NCBI GenBank assembly: GCA_024640085.1
Contig: JAHEFR010000016.1
Span: 1-64,000 of the forward strand
Origin: Gammaproteobacteria bacterium
GTDB lineage: Bacteria > Pseudomonadota > Gammaproteobacteria > Steroidobacterales > XN24
DNA: 64,000 nucleotides
Reading direction: 5' to 3'
The position numbers were made by a program, and so were the translations under genes. The first letter of the stretch is position 1. Every line of letters begins with the position of its first letter. The notes beneath the pieces were generated by a model that saw nothing but the letters and a program-made list of their open reading frames with translations, searched no databases and was not told the DNA's origin. Positions 26,461 to 34,405 of the stretch are shown here, piece by piece.

Positions 26461-26515
26461 GCCTTGTTCTTGCGGCGCGGGCCTGGCCCCGTGGCTGTCA
26501 GGGCAAGCCCAGATG

Positions 26516-28675
26516 TTACATCAGTTCGAGGCGCGCGTAGGCCACCACCAGCCACTTCGTGCCGGCCCCCTCGAAATTGACCTGTACCCGTGCGTGCTGC
26601 CCATGGCCCTCGCAGCCCAGCACCACGCCCTCTCCGAACTTTCCATGGCGGACTCTCTGACCGAGCCTCATCCCGCCCGGAGCTGGCGCTTCCCGCCCGG
26701 GTGTCCGGAAACTGGGCCGCGCGACCTGTATCTGGGGGCGGATTTCCTCCACGAATTCCCCGGGGATCTCGGCGATGAAGCGGGAGGGCAGAGCGAAGCT
26801 GTCGCTGCCGTGCAGCCGGCGCTGTTCGGCGTAAGTAAGGTAAAGCTGGCGCATGGCACGGGTCATGCCCACGTAACAGAGCCGGCGTTCCTCTTCGAGG
26901 CCGGCCGGCTCACGTATCGATCGCTGATGGGGGAACAGGCCGTCCTCCATGCCGCAGAGGAAGACCATGGGGAATTCCAAACCCTTGGCGGAGTGCAGGG
27001 TCATCAGCTGGACGCAGTCCTCCCAGGCGTCACCCTGGCCCTCGCCCGCCTCCAGAGCCGCGTGACTGAGGAACTCATCGAGGATGTCCATGTCTGAGTC
27101 GGGCGCCGGATCGAATCCACGGGCGGCGCTCACCAGTTCGTACAGGTTCTCAACCCGGGCCTCGCCGCGCTCGCCCTTCTCCTTGCCATGGTGCTCGATC
27201 AGGCCGGACGTGCCGATCACGTGATCGACGCGCTCGTGGAGCGCCAGGTCCGCGGAGTCCCGGTCCATGGCCTCGATTAGGCCGAGGAATCCGGTGACTG
27301 CCGCCGCCGCCCTGGCCGGCAAGCTGTCCGAGGCGACCGCGCCCGCCGCACGCCACAAGGACGTGGCATTGGCGCGGGCATAATCCCTGACGATCTCCAC
27401 GGTGCGGGCGCCGATGCCCCGGGTCGGCAGATTGACCACCCGTTCGAACGAGGTGTCGTCGTCCCGATTGGCGATGAGACGCAGGTACGCCAGGGCATCC
27501 TTGATTTCGGCGCGCTCGAAGAACCGCAGACCCCCGTAGACGCGGTAGGGGAGATTGGCGTTCAGGAGCGCTTCCTCGAATACCCGCGACTGGGCGTTTG
27601 AGCGATAGAGCACGGCGATGTCGCTGCGGGCGGACCCGCTGTCGGTCAGGGACCGGATCCTGCCGATGACGAAGTCCGCCTCGTCACGCTCGTTGTATGC
27701 CGCGTAGATCCGGATCGGATCGCCCTCGGCGTCGTCCGTCCAGAGGCGCTTGCCCATCCGCGACGTGTTGTTGGCGATCAGGGCATTGGCCGCTTCGAGG
27801 ATAGTGGCGGTGGACCGGTAGTTCTGTTCCAGCCGCACGATCCGGGTACCGGGGAAGTCCTTCGGATAACGCTGGATATTCTCGATCCGGGCGCCGCGCC
27901 AGGCGTAGATGGACTGGTCGTCGTCACCCACGAAAAAGGTGTGGCCAGTTTCCCCGGCCAGCACGCGGAGCCAGGCGTACTGGATCGTATTGGTGTCCTG
28001 GAATTCGTCCACCATGATGTGGCGGAAACGATGGCGGTAGTGCTCCAGCAGGTCGTCGTTATGGAGCCACAGCTCATGGGCGCGCAGCAGCAATTCGGCG
28101 AAGTCCACCAGACCGGCCCGCTCGCAGGCCTCCTCGTAGGCTGTATATATCCGCACCAGCTGTTGCTTCTGTTCGTCTCGCCCGGGGTCGATGTGCGCCG
28201 GCCGGAGGCCCTCATCCTTGCGGGCGTTGATGTACCACTGGGTCTCCCGTGGTACCCAGCGCGTGTCGTCCAGGTCCATGCCCCGGATCACGCGCCGGAT
28301 CACCCGCTGCTGGTCCTCGGCGTCGAGGATCGTGAAGCCCTGGGGCAATCCGGCCTCCCGCCAGTGCAACCGGAGCAGCCGGTGGGCAAGGCCGTGAAAG
28401 GTCCCGATCCAGAGATGGTTGACGGGCATCTCCAGCAGCCCCTCGATACGGCTCCGCATCTGTGCAGCCGCCTTGTTGGTGAAGGTCACTGCCAGCACAC
28501 TTCTCGGGGACAGGCCCTCCACCTTGACGAGCCACGCTACCCGGTGGGCCAGCACCCGGGTCTTGCCGCTCCCGGCACCGGCGAGCACCAGCAACGGTCC
28601 CGCCTCGGCGGTCACCGCTTCGCGCTGGGGATCGTTCAGGGGATCGAGGATGGCGGTGACGTCCATCCAAGGCAT
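26516..28675 (-). CDS. uvrD: DNA helicase II UvrD
   Basis: A 719-residue superfamily 1A 3'-5' helicase of nucleotide excision and mismatch repair. Motifs in order: LNDPQREAV (Q motif), AGAGSGKTRV (Walker A), VDEFQDTN (motif II), GDDDQSIYAWRGA (motif III), LEQNYRS (motif IV), and LMTLHSAKGLEF and YVGMTRAM (motifs V and VI). The C-terminal tail GQRVRHGKFGEGVV matches UvrD. ATG 28675 has AGGTAA just upstream; ATG 28666 gives the E. coli-like N-terminus and is an alternative. A LexA box was looked for upstream and not found. Confidence 0.95.
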   Translation of the reverse strand: MPWMDVTAILDPLNDPQREAVTAEAGPLLVLAGAGSGKTRVLAHRVAWLVKVEGLSPRSVLAVTFTNKAAAQMRSRIEGLLEMPVNHLWIGTFHGLAHRLLRLHWREAGLPQGFTILDAEDQQRVIRRVIRGMDLDDTRWVPRETQWYINARKDEGLRPAHIDPGRDEQKQQLVRIYTAYEEACERAGLVDFAELLLRAHELWLHNDDLLEHYRHRFRHIMVDEFQDTNTIQYAWLRVLAGETGHTFFVGDDDQSIYAWRGARIENIQRYPKDFPGTRIVRLEQNYRSTATILEAANALIANNTSRMGKRLWTDDAEGDPIRIYAAYNERDEADFVIGRIRSLTDSGSARSDIAVLYRSNAQSRVFEEALLNANLPYRVYGGLRFFERAEIKDALAYLRLIANRDDDTSFERVVNLPTRGIGARTVEIVRDYARANATSLWRAAGAVASDSLPARAAAAVTGFLGLIEAMDRDSADLALHERVDHVIGTSGLIEHHGKEKGERGEARVENLYELVSAARGFDPAPDSDMDILDEFLSHAALEAGEGQGDAWEDCVQLMTLHSAKGLEFPMVFLCGMEDGLFPHQRSIREPAGLEEERRLCYVGMTRAMRQLYLTYAEQRRLHGSDSFALPSRFIAEIPGEFVEEIRPQIQVARPSFRTPGREAPAPGGMRLGQRVRHGKFGEGVVLGCEGHGQHARVQVNFEGAGTKWLVVAYARLELM

Positions 28676-28792
28676 TTTACCTGTTCCTGGTGCCTACGTC
28701 GGGCCAGCCAGTGGCCAGCGGCAAGGCCGCAGAGGCGTCCAGCCGTCATGAACCGGAGCCGGATAGAGTGGCAACGCCGACGGACCTGGTTA

Positions 28793-29221
28793 TCAGCGCT
28801 GGCGGGGATCGGCAGACGCCTGGGGAGGATTTGGCGAGTTGGGAACTCGCGGGCGTTGTTCTATCACGGTCTCGCACCTGTAGTCCCAGCTTTCGACCAC
28901 AAAGTGGAAATTGACAACCAGGCGCGTGGAACACACTCGCGACCTGGCTGGCGTACTGTCGTCCTCGACCCAGCCCTGTTGGCGCCTCTCTGGCCAGCTG
29001 TCCGCCCGGCGCCCGTTGTCGTAGTTGTACACGCGCCGCCAGATGTACGCCTTGCGACCATCTTCCAGTTCAGCGATCTCCGACGGCTTATCAAAGGTTT
29101 CCAGGGCGGTCTCCACGTCCTGTCCCACCATGGAGTCGAGTGTGGCTTCCCGCGATGGGCCGGCACAGCCAGCGGCCAGCAGGATGATCAGAAGGGTGGA
29201 GGGGATTCGCGATGTGTACAT
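28793..29221 (-). CDS. Hypothetical lipoprotein
   Basis: A 142-residue protein with a lipoprotein signal peptide (MYTSRIPSTLLIILLAAGC, lipobox LAAGC at residue 19). After it come a short domain with the pattern MVGQDVETALETFDKPSEIAEL, an aromatic strand YIWRRVYNYDNG and a CETVIE strand. The layout is like small beta-rich outer-membrane lipoproteins of the SmpA/BamE type (a DVxxxLGxP-like motif then strands), but the match is not strong enough to name. It lies between ctaB and uvrD on the minus strand. Confidence 0.65.
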   Translation of the reverse strand: MYTSRIPSTLLIILLAAGCAGPSREATLDSMVGQDVETALETFDKPSEIAELEDGRKAYIWRRVYNYDNGRRADSWPERRQQGWVEDDSTPARSRVCSTRLVVNFHFVVESWDYRCETVIEQRPRVPNSPNPPQASADPRQR

Positions 29222-29301
29222 GTTGAAAGCAAACCGCTCGAGGCACCATGCCGTTCCGCCTTCAGACCGTCCGTTACGCCAGCCGACGAGCCCATTCTCC
29301 C

Positions 29302-30216
29302 TCAGCCCGCCAGCAACGGCACATAATGGTCAAGCAGCAGAGCGCTGAACACGCCCATCAGGTAGGTGATCGAATAGGCAAACGTCTTCATGGGCAGTTC
29401 AGGTCGGTCGGAGAGTCTCATCGCCAGGGCGTAGTAAAGGAAGATTCCGCCGAATATCAGCGCTCCGGCCAGGTAAAGCAGTCCGCTCATGCCAGTGAGA
29501 TAAGGCAGCAGCGACACGAGGACGAGCAGGACCGTGTAGAACAGGATCTGCAGCCGGGTGAATTCCACGCCGTGGGTCACTGGCATCATCGGGATGTCCA
29601 CCTTGGCGTAATCGTCGCGTCTGGCGATGGCGAGAGCCCAGAAATGGGGCGGGGTCCAGGTGAAGATGATCAGGAAAAGGAGCAGGGCGTGGGCATGGAC
29701 GTCTCCTGTGATCGCCGTCCAGCCCAGCACCGGGGGCGCGGCGCCCGCGGCCCCGCCGATGACAATGTTCTGTGGCGTGGCGTGCTTCAGCCAGACCGTG
29801 TACACGACGGCGTAGCCAATCAGGGACAGGAAGGTCAGAACGGCGGTGAGGGCGTTGACGTATCGCGCCAGGATGACCATGGAGATCAGCCCGAGGGCAA
29901 ACGCGAAGATCATGGCCTCCACCTCGGTGAGATGGCCGGTGGGCAACGGCCGGCGCCGGGTCCGCTTCATGATGGCGTCGATGCGGGCGTCCAGTACGTG
30001 GTTGATGGCCGCGGCCGAGGCTGCCGCCATGCCGATGCCCAGGGCGCCGAGCAGGAGCGGGCGCAGGGGCGGGAGGCCCGGGACCGAAAGGAACATGCCT
30101 ACCACGGCGGTGAAAACGATCAGGCCGACGACCTTCAGCTTGCACAGCTGCAGGTAATCGGAGATCCGGCTGAGACGAGCGCCATCCACGGTTCCAGAGG
30201 GTAGCTCAGTTCTCAA
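29302..30216 (-). CDS. ctaB: Protoheme IX farnesyltransferase (heme O synthase)
   Basis: A protein of about 300 residues of the UbiA-type prenyltransferase family that converts heme B to heme O for cytochrome oxidase. The diphosphate-binding motif [20 protein letters not shown] (residues ~75-95) and AWTPPHF-like [13 protein letters not shown] are characteristic. Nine membrane segments are visible. The start is uncertain: TTG 30216 overlaps the ctaA end and has AGGGTGG upstream, while GTG 30189 is also in frame. It follows ctaA and supplies the substrate used by ctaA. Confidence 0.93.
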   Translation of the reverse strand: MRTELPSGTVDGARLSRISDYLQLCKLKVVGLIVFTAVVGMFLSVPGLPPLRPLLLGALGIGMAAASAAAINHVLDARIDAIMKRTRRRPLPTGHLTEVEAMIFAFALGLISMVILARYVNALTAVLTFLSLIGYAVVYTVWLKHATPQNIVIGGAAGAAPPVLGWTAITGDVHAHALLLFLIIFTWTPPHFWALAIARRDDYAKVDIPMMPVTHGVEFTRLQILFYTVLLVLVSLLPYLTGMSGLLYLAGALIFGGIFLYYALAMRLSDRPELPMKTFAYSITYLMGVFSALLLDHYVPLLAG

Positions 30217-31168
30217 CGCGCACCACCCTGTTCAGGTTGACCACTGCCAATAGCAGCAGCGCGGCGAATGCGTTGTGGGCCACGGCCAGGGGAATGGGCA
30301 GGTGGGTCGCCACCATGATGATGCCGACCATGAACTGCAGGATGACGCCGCCCATGACCAGCCCGCCGGCGGTACCGAGGGCGGTGTTCTTGCTGGCGCG
30401 GATCCCGAGCCAGAGGAGTACGGCCAACGTCACCACCGCGCCCAGCCTGTGGGTGACGTGGATGGCCACCCGGGCGGTGTTGCTGAGGACACCACCTTCA
30501 TAGTTGACGCCCAGCCCGTGCCAGGGATCAAAAGCGGTGACGAAATCCATGGGAGGCCAGAAGCGGTTCTGGCAGGTGGGGAAATCGGGGCAGGACAGGC
30601 CCGCGTAGTTGGTGCTGACCCAGGCGCCAAGGAAGATCTGCAGCGCCAGGACCACCAGACCGATCAGGGCGAAGCGCTTCACCCCGGGATCTACCGGCGT
30701 GGCGGGAGCGGCAGGTTCCCGGACCAGCCAGAAGAGGAGGGCGAGGGTGGTCATCCCGCCCAGGAGATGGGCGGTCACCACCAGCGGTTTGAGCAGCAGG
30801 GTCACTGTCCACATGCCGAGCAGCGCCTGGAAGATCACCAGTCCGAGCAAGAAAAGGGGCAGCGCCACGGGCTGGCGCGGGCGTTCCCGCCTCGACAAGG
30901 CGATGACGGCCAGCCCGAGCACCAGGAGCCCGAGAGTGCCGGCGGCGTAACGGTGGATCATCTCCCGCCAGGCCTTCCCGGACTCCAGGGGTCGGTTCGG
31001 AAACGCGTCGGCCGCGCCCGGATGCCCGGGAACGACGATCTGGCCGTAGCACCCCGGCCAGTCCGGGCAACCGAGCCCCGCGTCCGTCAGGCGGACCCAG
31101 GCTCCCAGGACCACGACGATCAGGCACAGCACGACCGCGATCCTGGCGAGCACTCTAAACATGTCCAT
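30206..31168 (-). CDS. ctaA: Heme A synthase (COX15/CtaA family)
   Basis: A 320-residue membrane enzyme that oxidises heme O to heme A. The paired halves each carry a conserved cysteine loop: [12 protein letters not shown] (residues ~33-44) and [12 protein letters not shown]. Heme-ligating histidines are seen in [29 protein letters not shown] and VAHNAFAA. Eight membrane helices are present. ATG 31168 is preceded by GGAG; ATG 31162 is an alternative. It overlaps the start of ctaB by 11 nt and is 13 nt after a thioredoxin-fold-like gene. Confidence 0.95.
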   Translation of the reverse strand: MDMFRVLARIAVVLCLIVVVLGAWVRLTDAGLGCPDWPGCYGQIVVPGHPGAADAFPNRPLESGKAWREMIHRYAAGTLGLLVLGLAVIALSRRERPRQPVALPLFLLGLVIFQALLGMWTVTLLLKPLVVTAHLLGGMTTLALLFWLVREPAAPATPVDPGVKRFALIGLVVLALQIFLGAWVSTNYAGLSCPDFPTCQNRFWPPMDFVTAFDPWHGLGVNYEGGVLSNTARVAIHVTHRLGAVVTLAVLLWLGIRASKNTALGTAGGLVMGGVILQFMVGIIMVATHLPIPLAVAHNAFAALLLLAVVNLNRVVRVEN

Positions 31169-31181
31169 CTCCGTGTCTCCG

Positions 31182-31781
31182 TCAGCCGATGCGCGACAGG
31201 CGCAGCAGCTTCCTGATGTCTTCCAGCATGCCCCTGGGGTCCGCGTCGAGGGGGAAGCGCATCATCAGATTCCCGAGGGGATCCACCAGCAGGATCTCCG
31301 ACCCGTCGCGGGGCAGGTCGGCGGGAAGAGCAGCCAGCAGGGGCGCCAGGTCCGGCCGTGATCCCGACGCAATCATGAGATCGGCCTGGGATTCGGGCAA
31401 GTCCGGCAATGCCCCAGGGCCCTCCGCGACATAGACCCGCTGTACCCGGACCATCCGCCGGCCGAGGGCGAGCCGGATGCGGGCGGAAAGGTCGAGGGCG
31501 CGTAGACAGCGCTCACCACAGCTCCCTCCGTCAAGGTAAAGCATGGTCCAGCGGCCGTGGAGATCCCAGTCGGAACCATCGGGCCCGCTGTCCGCGATCC
31601 TCGCCCCCGGCAGGGGCACCGGCGGCTGAATCAGAACGCCGTGGTTCGTTGAGCCCCGTGGCTTCCATCCCTGGTGGCCGAAGTAGAGCATCCAGGCCGC
31701 CGCCAGCGGCCCGATGAACAACAGGGCCAGCAGCAGGAACTGGGTTCTCCCTCGGCCGACACGGGCCTTATCGTCCGTCAT
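31182..31781 (-). CDS. Membrane-anchored SCO/thioredoxin-like protein of the cox cluster
   Basis: A 199-residue protein with one N-terminal membrane helix (FLLLALLFIGPLAAAWMLYF) and a periplasmic domain. Its strand WTMLYLDGGSCGERCLRAL places two cysteines as CxxxC, the spacing used by SCO copper chaperones for CuA. The usual SCO histidine is not obvious. A closing segment, DGSEILLVDPLGNLMMRFPL, resembles the C-terminal strands of SCO/thioredoxin folds. ATG 31781 follows GAGGA and is preferred to a TTG two codons upstream. Position between surf1 and ctaA is common in gammaproteobacterial oxidase clusters. A copper or thiol role in oxidase assembly is inferred. Confidence 0.72.
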   Translation of the reverse strand: MTDDKARVGRGRTQFLLLALLFIGPLAAAWMLYFGHQGWKPRGSTNHGVLIQPPVPLPGARIADSGPDGSDWDLHGRWTMLYLDGGSCGERCLRALDLSARIRLALGRRMVRVQRVYVAEGPGALPDLPESQADLMIASGSRPDLAPLLAALPADLPRDGSEILLVDPLGNLMMRFPLDADPRGMLEDIRKLLRLSRIG

Positions 31782-32511
31782 CCCCAATCCTCTTCAAATT
31801 GAGCGCCAGGTAGATGATCAGTACCGTCACGCTCATCGCGAACCACTGAAGTGCGTAGCCCATGTGCGTCTCAGGTCCGAATTCAACCGGGCTCCAGTCA
31901 CGCACGTAGCCGCCGTCCTCGGTCTCGTCCAACAGCACCATCCGCGTGGCAAGCGGTTCCCCGAGGGCCTGGGCCAGTTCCTCCATGACGGGGAACTGCA
32001 CAGCCCGCGGCCATTCCGGGAGAGGAGGCGCCTCGCCGGACAGTTCCAGGCCCGGGCGTGGGAGGCGCGTGATCCTGCCACGGATCCGGCGGCGTTCCCC
32101 GGACACCCCGATGTCCGGCATCAGGCTGGTGCCGAAGGCCTTGGGTATCCAGCCGCGGTTGACCAGCACGTGGACCCCTCCTCCCTCGACGGCGAATGGC
32201 GTCAGCACCTGGTAACCGGCCGCGCCACCGTAGGTCATGTTGTCCAGCAGAAACTGGTGTTCGCTTTCATAGCTGCCTTCGATCTCGACCCGCTGATAGC
32301 GCGGCAGGTCCGCCACGGCATCGCCGACTGAGGCACCGCCGATAACAATAGTCTCGGTCCCGGCTTCGAAGCCGCTGACCAGCTGTCTCTTCTGTTCGGC
32401 GCGATCGAGCTGCCAGATGCCGAGCGAGGCCAGCAGCGGGCACAAAAGCACCACCGCCAGCGTCGGTATGCGTCCCGGACGGAAGCGCCAATTGCCGACG
32501 GAGAGCGCCAA
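31768..32511 (-). CDS. SURF1-family cytochrome oxidase biogenesis protein
   Basis: A 247-residue SURF1 homologue with one transmembrane helix at each end (LAVVLLCPLLASLGIWQL near the start, HMGYALQWFAMSVTVLIIY near the end) enclosing a periplasmic domain. Family blocks GIWQLDRAEQKRQL, VLVNRGWIP and GYALQWFAM are clear. SURF1 promotes heme a insertion into CoxA. The start is TTG 32511, with GGGGAGG ten bases before it; no ATG fits. The divergent DUF2909 gene begins only 38 nt away, so two promoters share a very short space. The end overlaps the next gene by 14 nt. Confidence 0.92.
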   Translation of the reverse strand: MALSVGNWRFRPGRIPTLAVVLLCPLLASLGIWQLDRAEQKRQLVSGFEAGTETIVIGGASVGDAVADLPRYQRVEIEGSYESEHQFLLDNMTYGGAAGYQVLTPFAVEGGGVHVLVNRGWIPKAFGTSLMPDIGVSGERRRIRGRITRLPRPGLELSGEAPPLPEWPRAVQFPVMEELAQALGEPLATRMVLLDETEDGGYVRDWSPVEFGPETHMGYALQWFAMSVTVLIIYLALNLKRIGDDGR

Positions 32512-32549
32512 GTTATACTGGCCTCCCCTGTTTCGTCGCTCGATAACTC

Positions 32550-32762
32550 ATGGAACTCATCAGGATATTGGTTATCGTACTGTTGCTCGCCATCGTGGGC
32601 AGCCTGGCTTCGGCCCTGGTCTACCTGTTCAAGGACGAGCCCGACTCACGGAGAACGGTGCGCGCCCTGACTGTAAGGATCAGTCTGTCCGTATCGCTGT
32701 TCATCCTGTTGCTGATTGCCTACGCTCTGGGCCTGATCCAGCCCGGTGGGCAGTCCGGCTAG
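32550..32762 (+). CDS. DUF2909 twin-transmembrane protein
   Basis: A 70-residue protein with two membrane helices (ILVIVLLLAIVGSLASALVY and LSVSLFILLLIAYALGLI) joined by the charged hinge FKDEPDSRRTVRALTVR. This matches the DUF2909 family, a companion of the aa3/caa3 oxidase cluster in gammaproteobacteria. It is the only plus-strand gene in the cluster and faces coxC. A -10-like TATACT lies at 32514-32519. It might stabilise or help assemble the oxidase; its function is not proven. Confidence 0.85.
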   Translation: MELIRILVIVLLLAIVGSLASALVYLFKDEPDSRRTVRALTVRISLSVSLFILLLIAYALGLIQPGGQSG

Positions 32763-32776
32763 AGAGAGAAAGGAAA

Positions 32777-32803
32777 GGGGCGCTGCCCACCGGACAGCGC
32801 CCC
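32777..32803. terminator. Hairpin terminator between convergent DUF2909 and coxC
   Basis: GGGGCGCTG (32777-32785) and CAGCGCCCC (32795-32803) form a perfect nine-base stem with a nine-base loop. Read on the minus strand the stem is followed by TTTCCTTTCTCTC, giving a rough T-tract for the cox operon. On the plus strand it is followed by GCCCAAAT, so termination there would be weaker. Confidence 0.75.
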
Positions 32804-32819
32804 GCCCAAATCCATCTGC

Positions 32820-33683
32820 TCAGAGCCAGTAGACGAAGATATACAGGCCGAGCCAGACCACGTCGACGAAGTGCCAGTACCAGGCGACTCCCTCGAAACC
32901 GAAATGGTGATTCGGGGTGAAATGCCCTTTGAGGCACCTCACCCAGATCACCACCAGCATGGTCGCGCCCAGTGTCACGTGCAGGCCGTGGAATCCGGTA
33001 AGCATGAAGAAAGTCGAGCCGTAGATACCCGTGCTGAGCTTCAGGTTCATCGCCTCGTAGGCATGGTGATACTCGTAGGCCTGCAGAGTCACGAACAGGA
33101 AACCCAGCATGAAGGTGGCGAAAAGTCCCCAGTTGAGGACGGACCGGTTGTTGTCCTTCAGCGCATGGTGCGCGATGGTGATGGTCACGCCGCTGCTCAG
33201 CAGGATCGCCGTGTTGAGCGCGGGCAGGCCGAGGGCGGCCATGGGCTCGTATTCCCCGCCGATGGCCCCGGGGCCGTTGGTGGGCCAGGTGTTTTCGTAG
33301 CCGGGGTACAGCAGCAGGTTGGTGAAGAAGTTGTTGCTCTCGCCACCCAGCCAGGGCACGGCCATCTGCCGGGCGTAGAACAGTGCGCCGAAGAAGGCGG
33401 CGAAGAACATGACTTCCGAGATGATGAACCAGGTCATCCCCATCCTGAACGACCGGTCCACCTGCTGGTTGTAGGTTCCGCCCTCGCTCTCTCCGATCAC
33501 GGTGCTGAACCAGCCCACGAGCATGACCACGACCACGGCGACACCGGTCCAGGCCAGCACCGGACCGAAGCCGAGGCCGTTCAGCGTCGTTGAGAGGCCG
33601 AGCATGAGCAGGAACAGCCCGACGGCGCCGACGATCGGCCAGTTGCTCCCGTGCGGTACGTAATAAGCTTGAGACTGAGCCAT
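32820..33683 (-). CDS. coxC: Cytochrome c oxidase subunit III
   Basis: A 287-residue membrane subunit with seven helices. The family blocks SEVMFFAAFFGALFYARQ, GSTFFMLTGFHGLHVTLGA and GVAWYWHFVDVVWLGLYIFV are unmistakable. It begins YYVPHGSNWPIVGA, the usual N-terminus of gammaproteobacterial CoxC. Subunit III stabilises the catalytic core and the proton entry path. ATG 33683 is 44 nt after ctaG. It is the last structural gene of coxB-coxA-ctaG-coxC and ends beside the terminator at 32777-32803. Confidence 0.97.
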   Translation of the reverse strand: MAQSQAYYVPHGSNWPIVGAVGLFLLMLGLSTTLNGLGFGPVLAWTGVAVVVVMLVGWFSTVIGESEGGTYNQQVDRSFRMGMTWFIISEVMFFAAFFGALFYARQMAVPWLGGESNNFFTNLLLYPGYENTWPTNGPGAIGGEYEPMAALGLPALNTAILLSSGVTITIAHHALKDNNRSVLNWGLFATFMLGFLFVTLQAYEYHHAYEAMNLKLSTGIYGSTFFMLTGFHGLHVTLGATMLVVIWVRCLKGHFTPNHHFGFEGVAWYWHFVDVVWLGLYIFVYWL

Positions 33684-33727
33684 CTGTTATCCCCGAGTTC
33701 TCTTTATCGTATTTTGCCGATCTGCAA

Positions 33728-34273
33728 TTACCGGGTCGCTACCCGATTCTGAGCGAAAAAAGTGTACGACAGCGTCACCGTATCCAGATAGTCCGGCAGC
33801 TCCGGGTCGATGAAGAACACCACCGGCATATCCCGGCCTTCCCCGGCATCGAATCGCTGCTCGGTGAAGCAGAAACATTCCGTTTTCTGGAGGTAGGGGG
33901 TAGCGAGGCCAGGCGCGATGCTCGGCACCGCCTGACCGACCAGGCCCTTGTCCGTGGTATTGCGCGCATAGAACGTGGTCTTGTACATCTTGCCAGGGTG
34001 CACGGTCATCCGGCTGACGGAGGGCCGGAATTCCCAGGGGGCCCCCTCGTTGACGCTGGCGACGAATTCCACCTCGATCTCCCGGTCCATGTCTATCGCG
34101 GTGGGCAATGCAGTGGCCGCTGACCCCACACCGGTCCGGTCGCCAATGCCTGTCACTTCGCAGAAAACGTCATACAACGGCACGAGCGCATAGCCAAAGG
34201 CGAACATGCCGACCGTCAGGAGCACCAGTTTCGCCACCAGGGTACGGTCCCCCTTGTCGTCAGACCCGCTCAC
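33728..34273 (-). CDS. ctaG: Cytochrome c oxidase assembly protein CtaG/Cox11
   Basis: A 181-residue copper chaperone for the CuB site of CoxA. It has one N-terminal membrane helix (LVAKLVLLTVGMFAFGYALV) and a periplasmic immunoglobulin-like domain. The copper motif is ECFCFTEQ, and YDVFCEVTGIGDRTG is the other Cox11 hallmark. It starts with GTG 34273-34271, sharing four bases (GTGA) with the stop of a 43-residue gene. Its first residues, MSGSDD, repeat the N-terminus of that small protein. Confidence 0.95.
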   Translation of the reverse strand: MSGSDDKGDRTLVAKLVLLTVGMFAFGYALVPLYDVFCEVTGIGDRTGVGSAATALPTAIDMDREIEVEFVASVNEGAPWEFRPSVSRMTVHPGKMYKTTFYARNTTDKGLVGQAVPSIAPGLATPYLQKTECFCFTEQRFDAGEGRDMPVVFFIDPELPDYLDTVTLSYTFFAQNRVATR

Positions 34274-34401
34274 ATCGCGCCCCGGCTGCGCTGGTACTGG
34301 ACGAAGATGAACGCGCCGTAGACAGCGACAGCTACCAGCCCCAGCAGGATAGCGTTTCGTACTACCCTCGAGCGTCTGGTTGAATCGTCGCTACCGCTCA
34401 T
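34270..34401 (-). CDS. Small single-helix cytochrome oxidase assembly-type protein (43 aa)
   Basis: A 43-residue reading frame fills the gap between coxA and ctaG: ATG 34401, TGA at 34272-34270. It encodes a charged start (MSGSDDSTRRSRVVRN), one membrane helix (AILLGLVAVAVYGAFIFV) and a basic tail ending QYQRSRGAM. Tiny one-helix proteins occupy this exact place in many proteobacterial cox operons and are annotated as 'cytochrome oxidase small assembly protein'. It begins 4 nt after the coxA stop and overlaps the ctaG start by 4 nt, so translation is probably coupled. Its N-terminal MSGSDD equals that of CtaG. Confidence 0.8.
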   Translation of the reverse strand: MSGSDDSTRRSRVVRNAILLGLVAVAVYGAFIFVQYQRSRGAM

Positions 34402-34405
34402 CCCG

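Noticed and set aside
28676-28792. LexA box upstream of uvrD
   Set aside because: No CTGT-N8-ACAG match is present in the gap.
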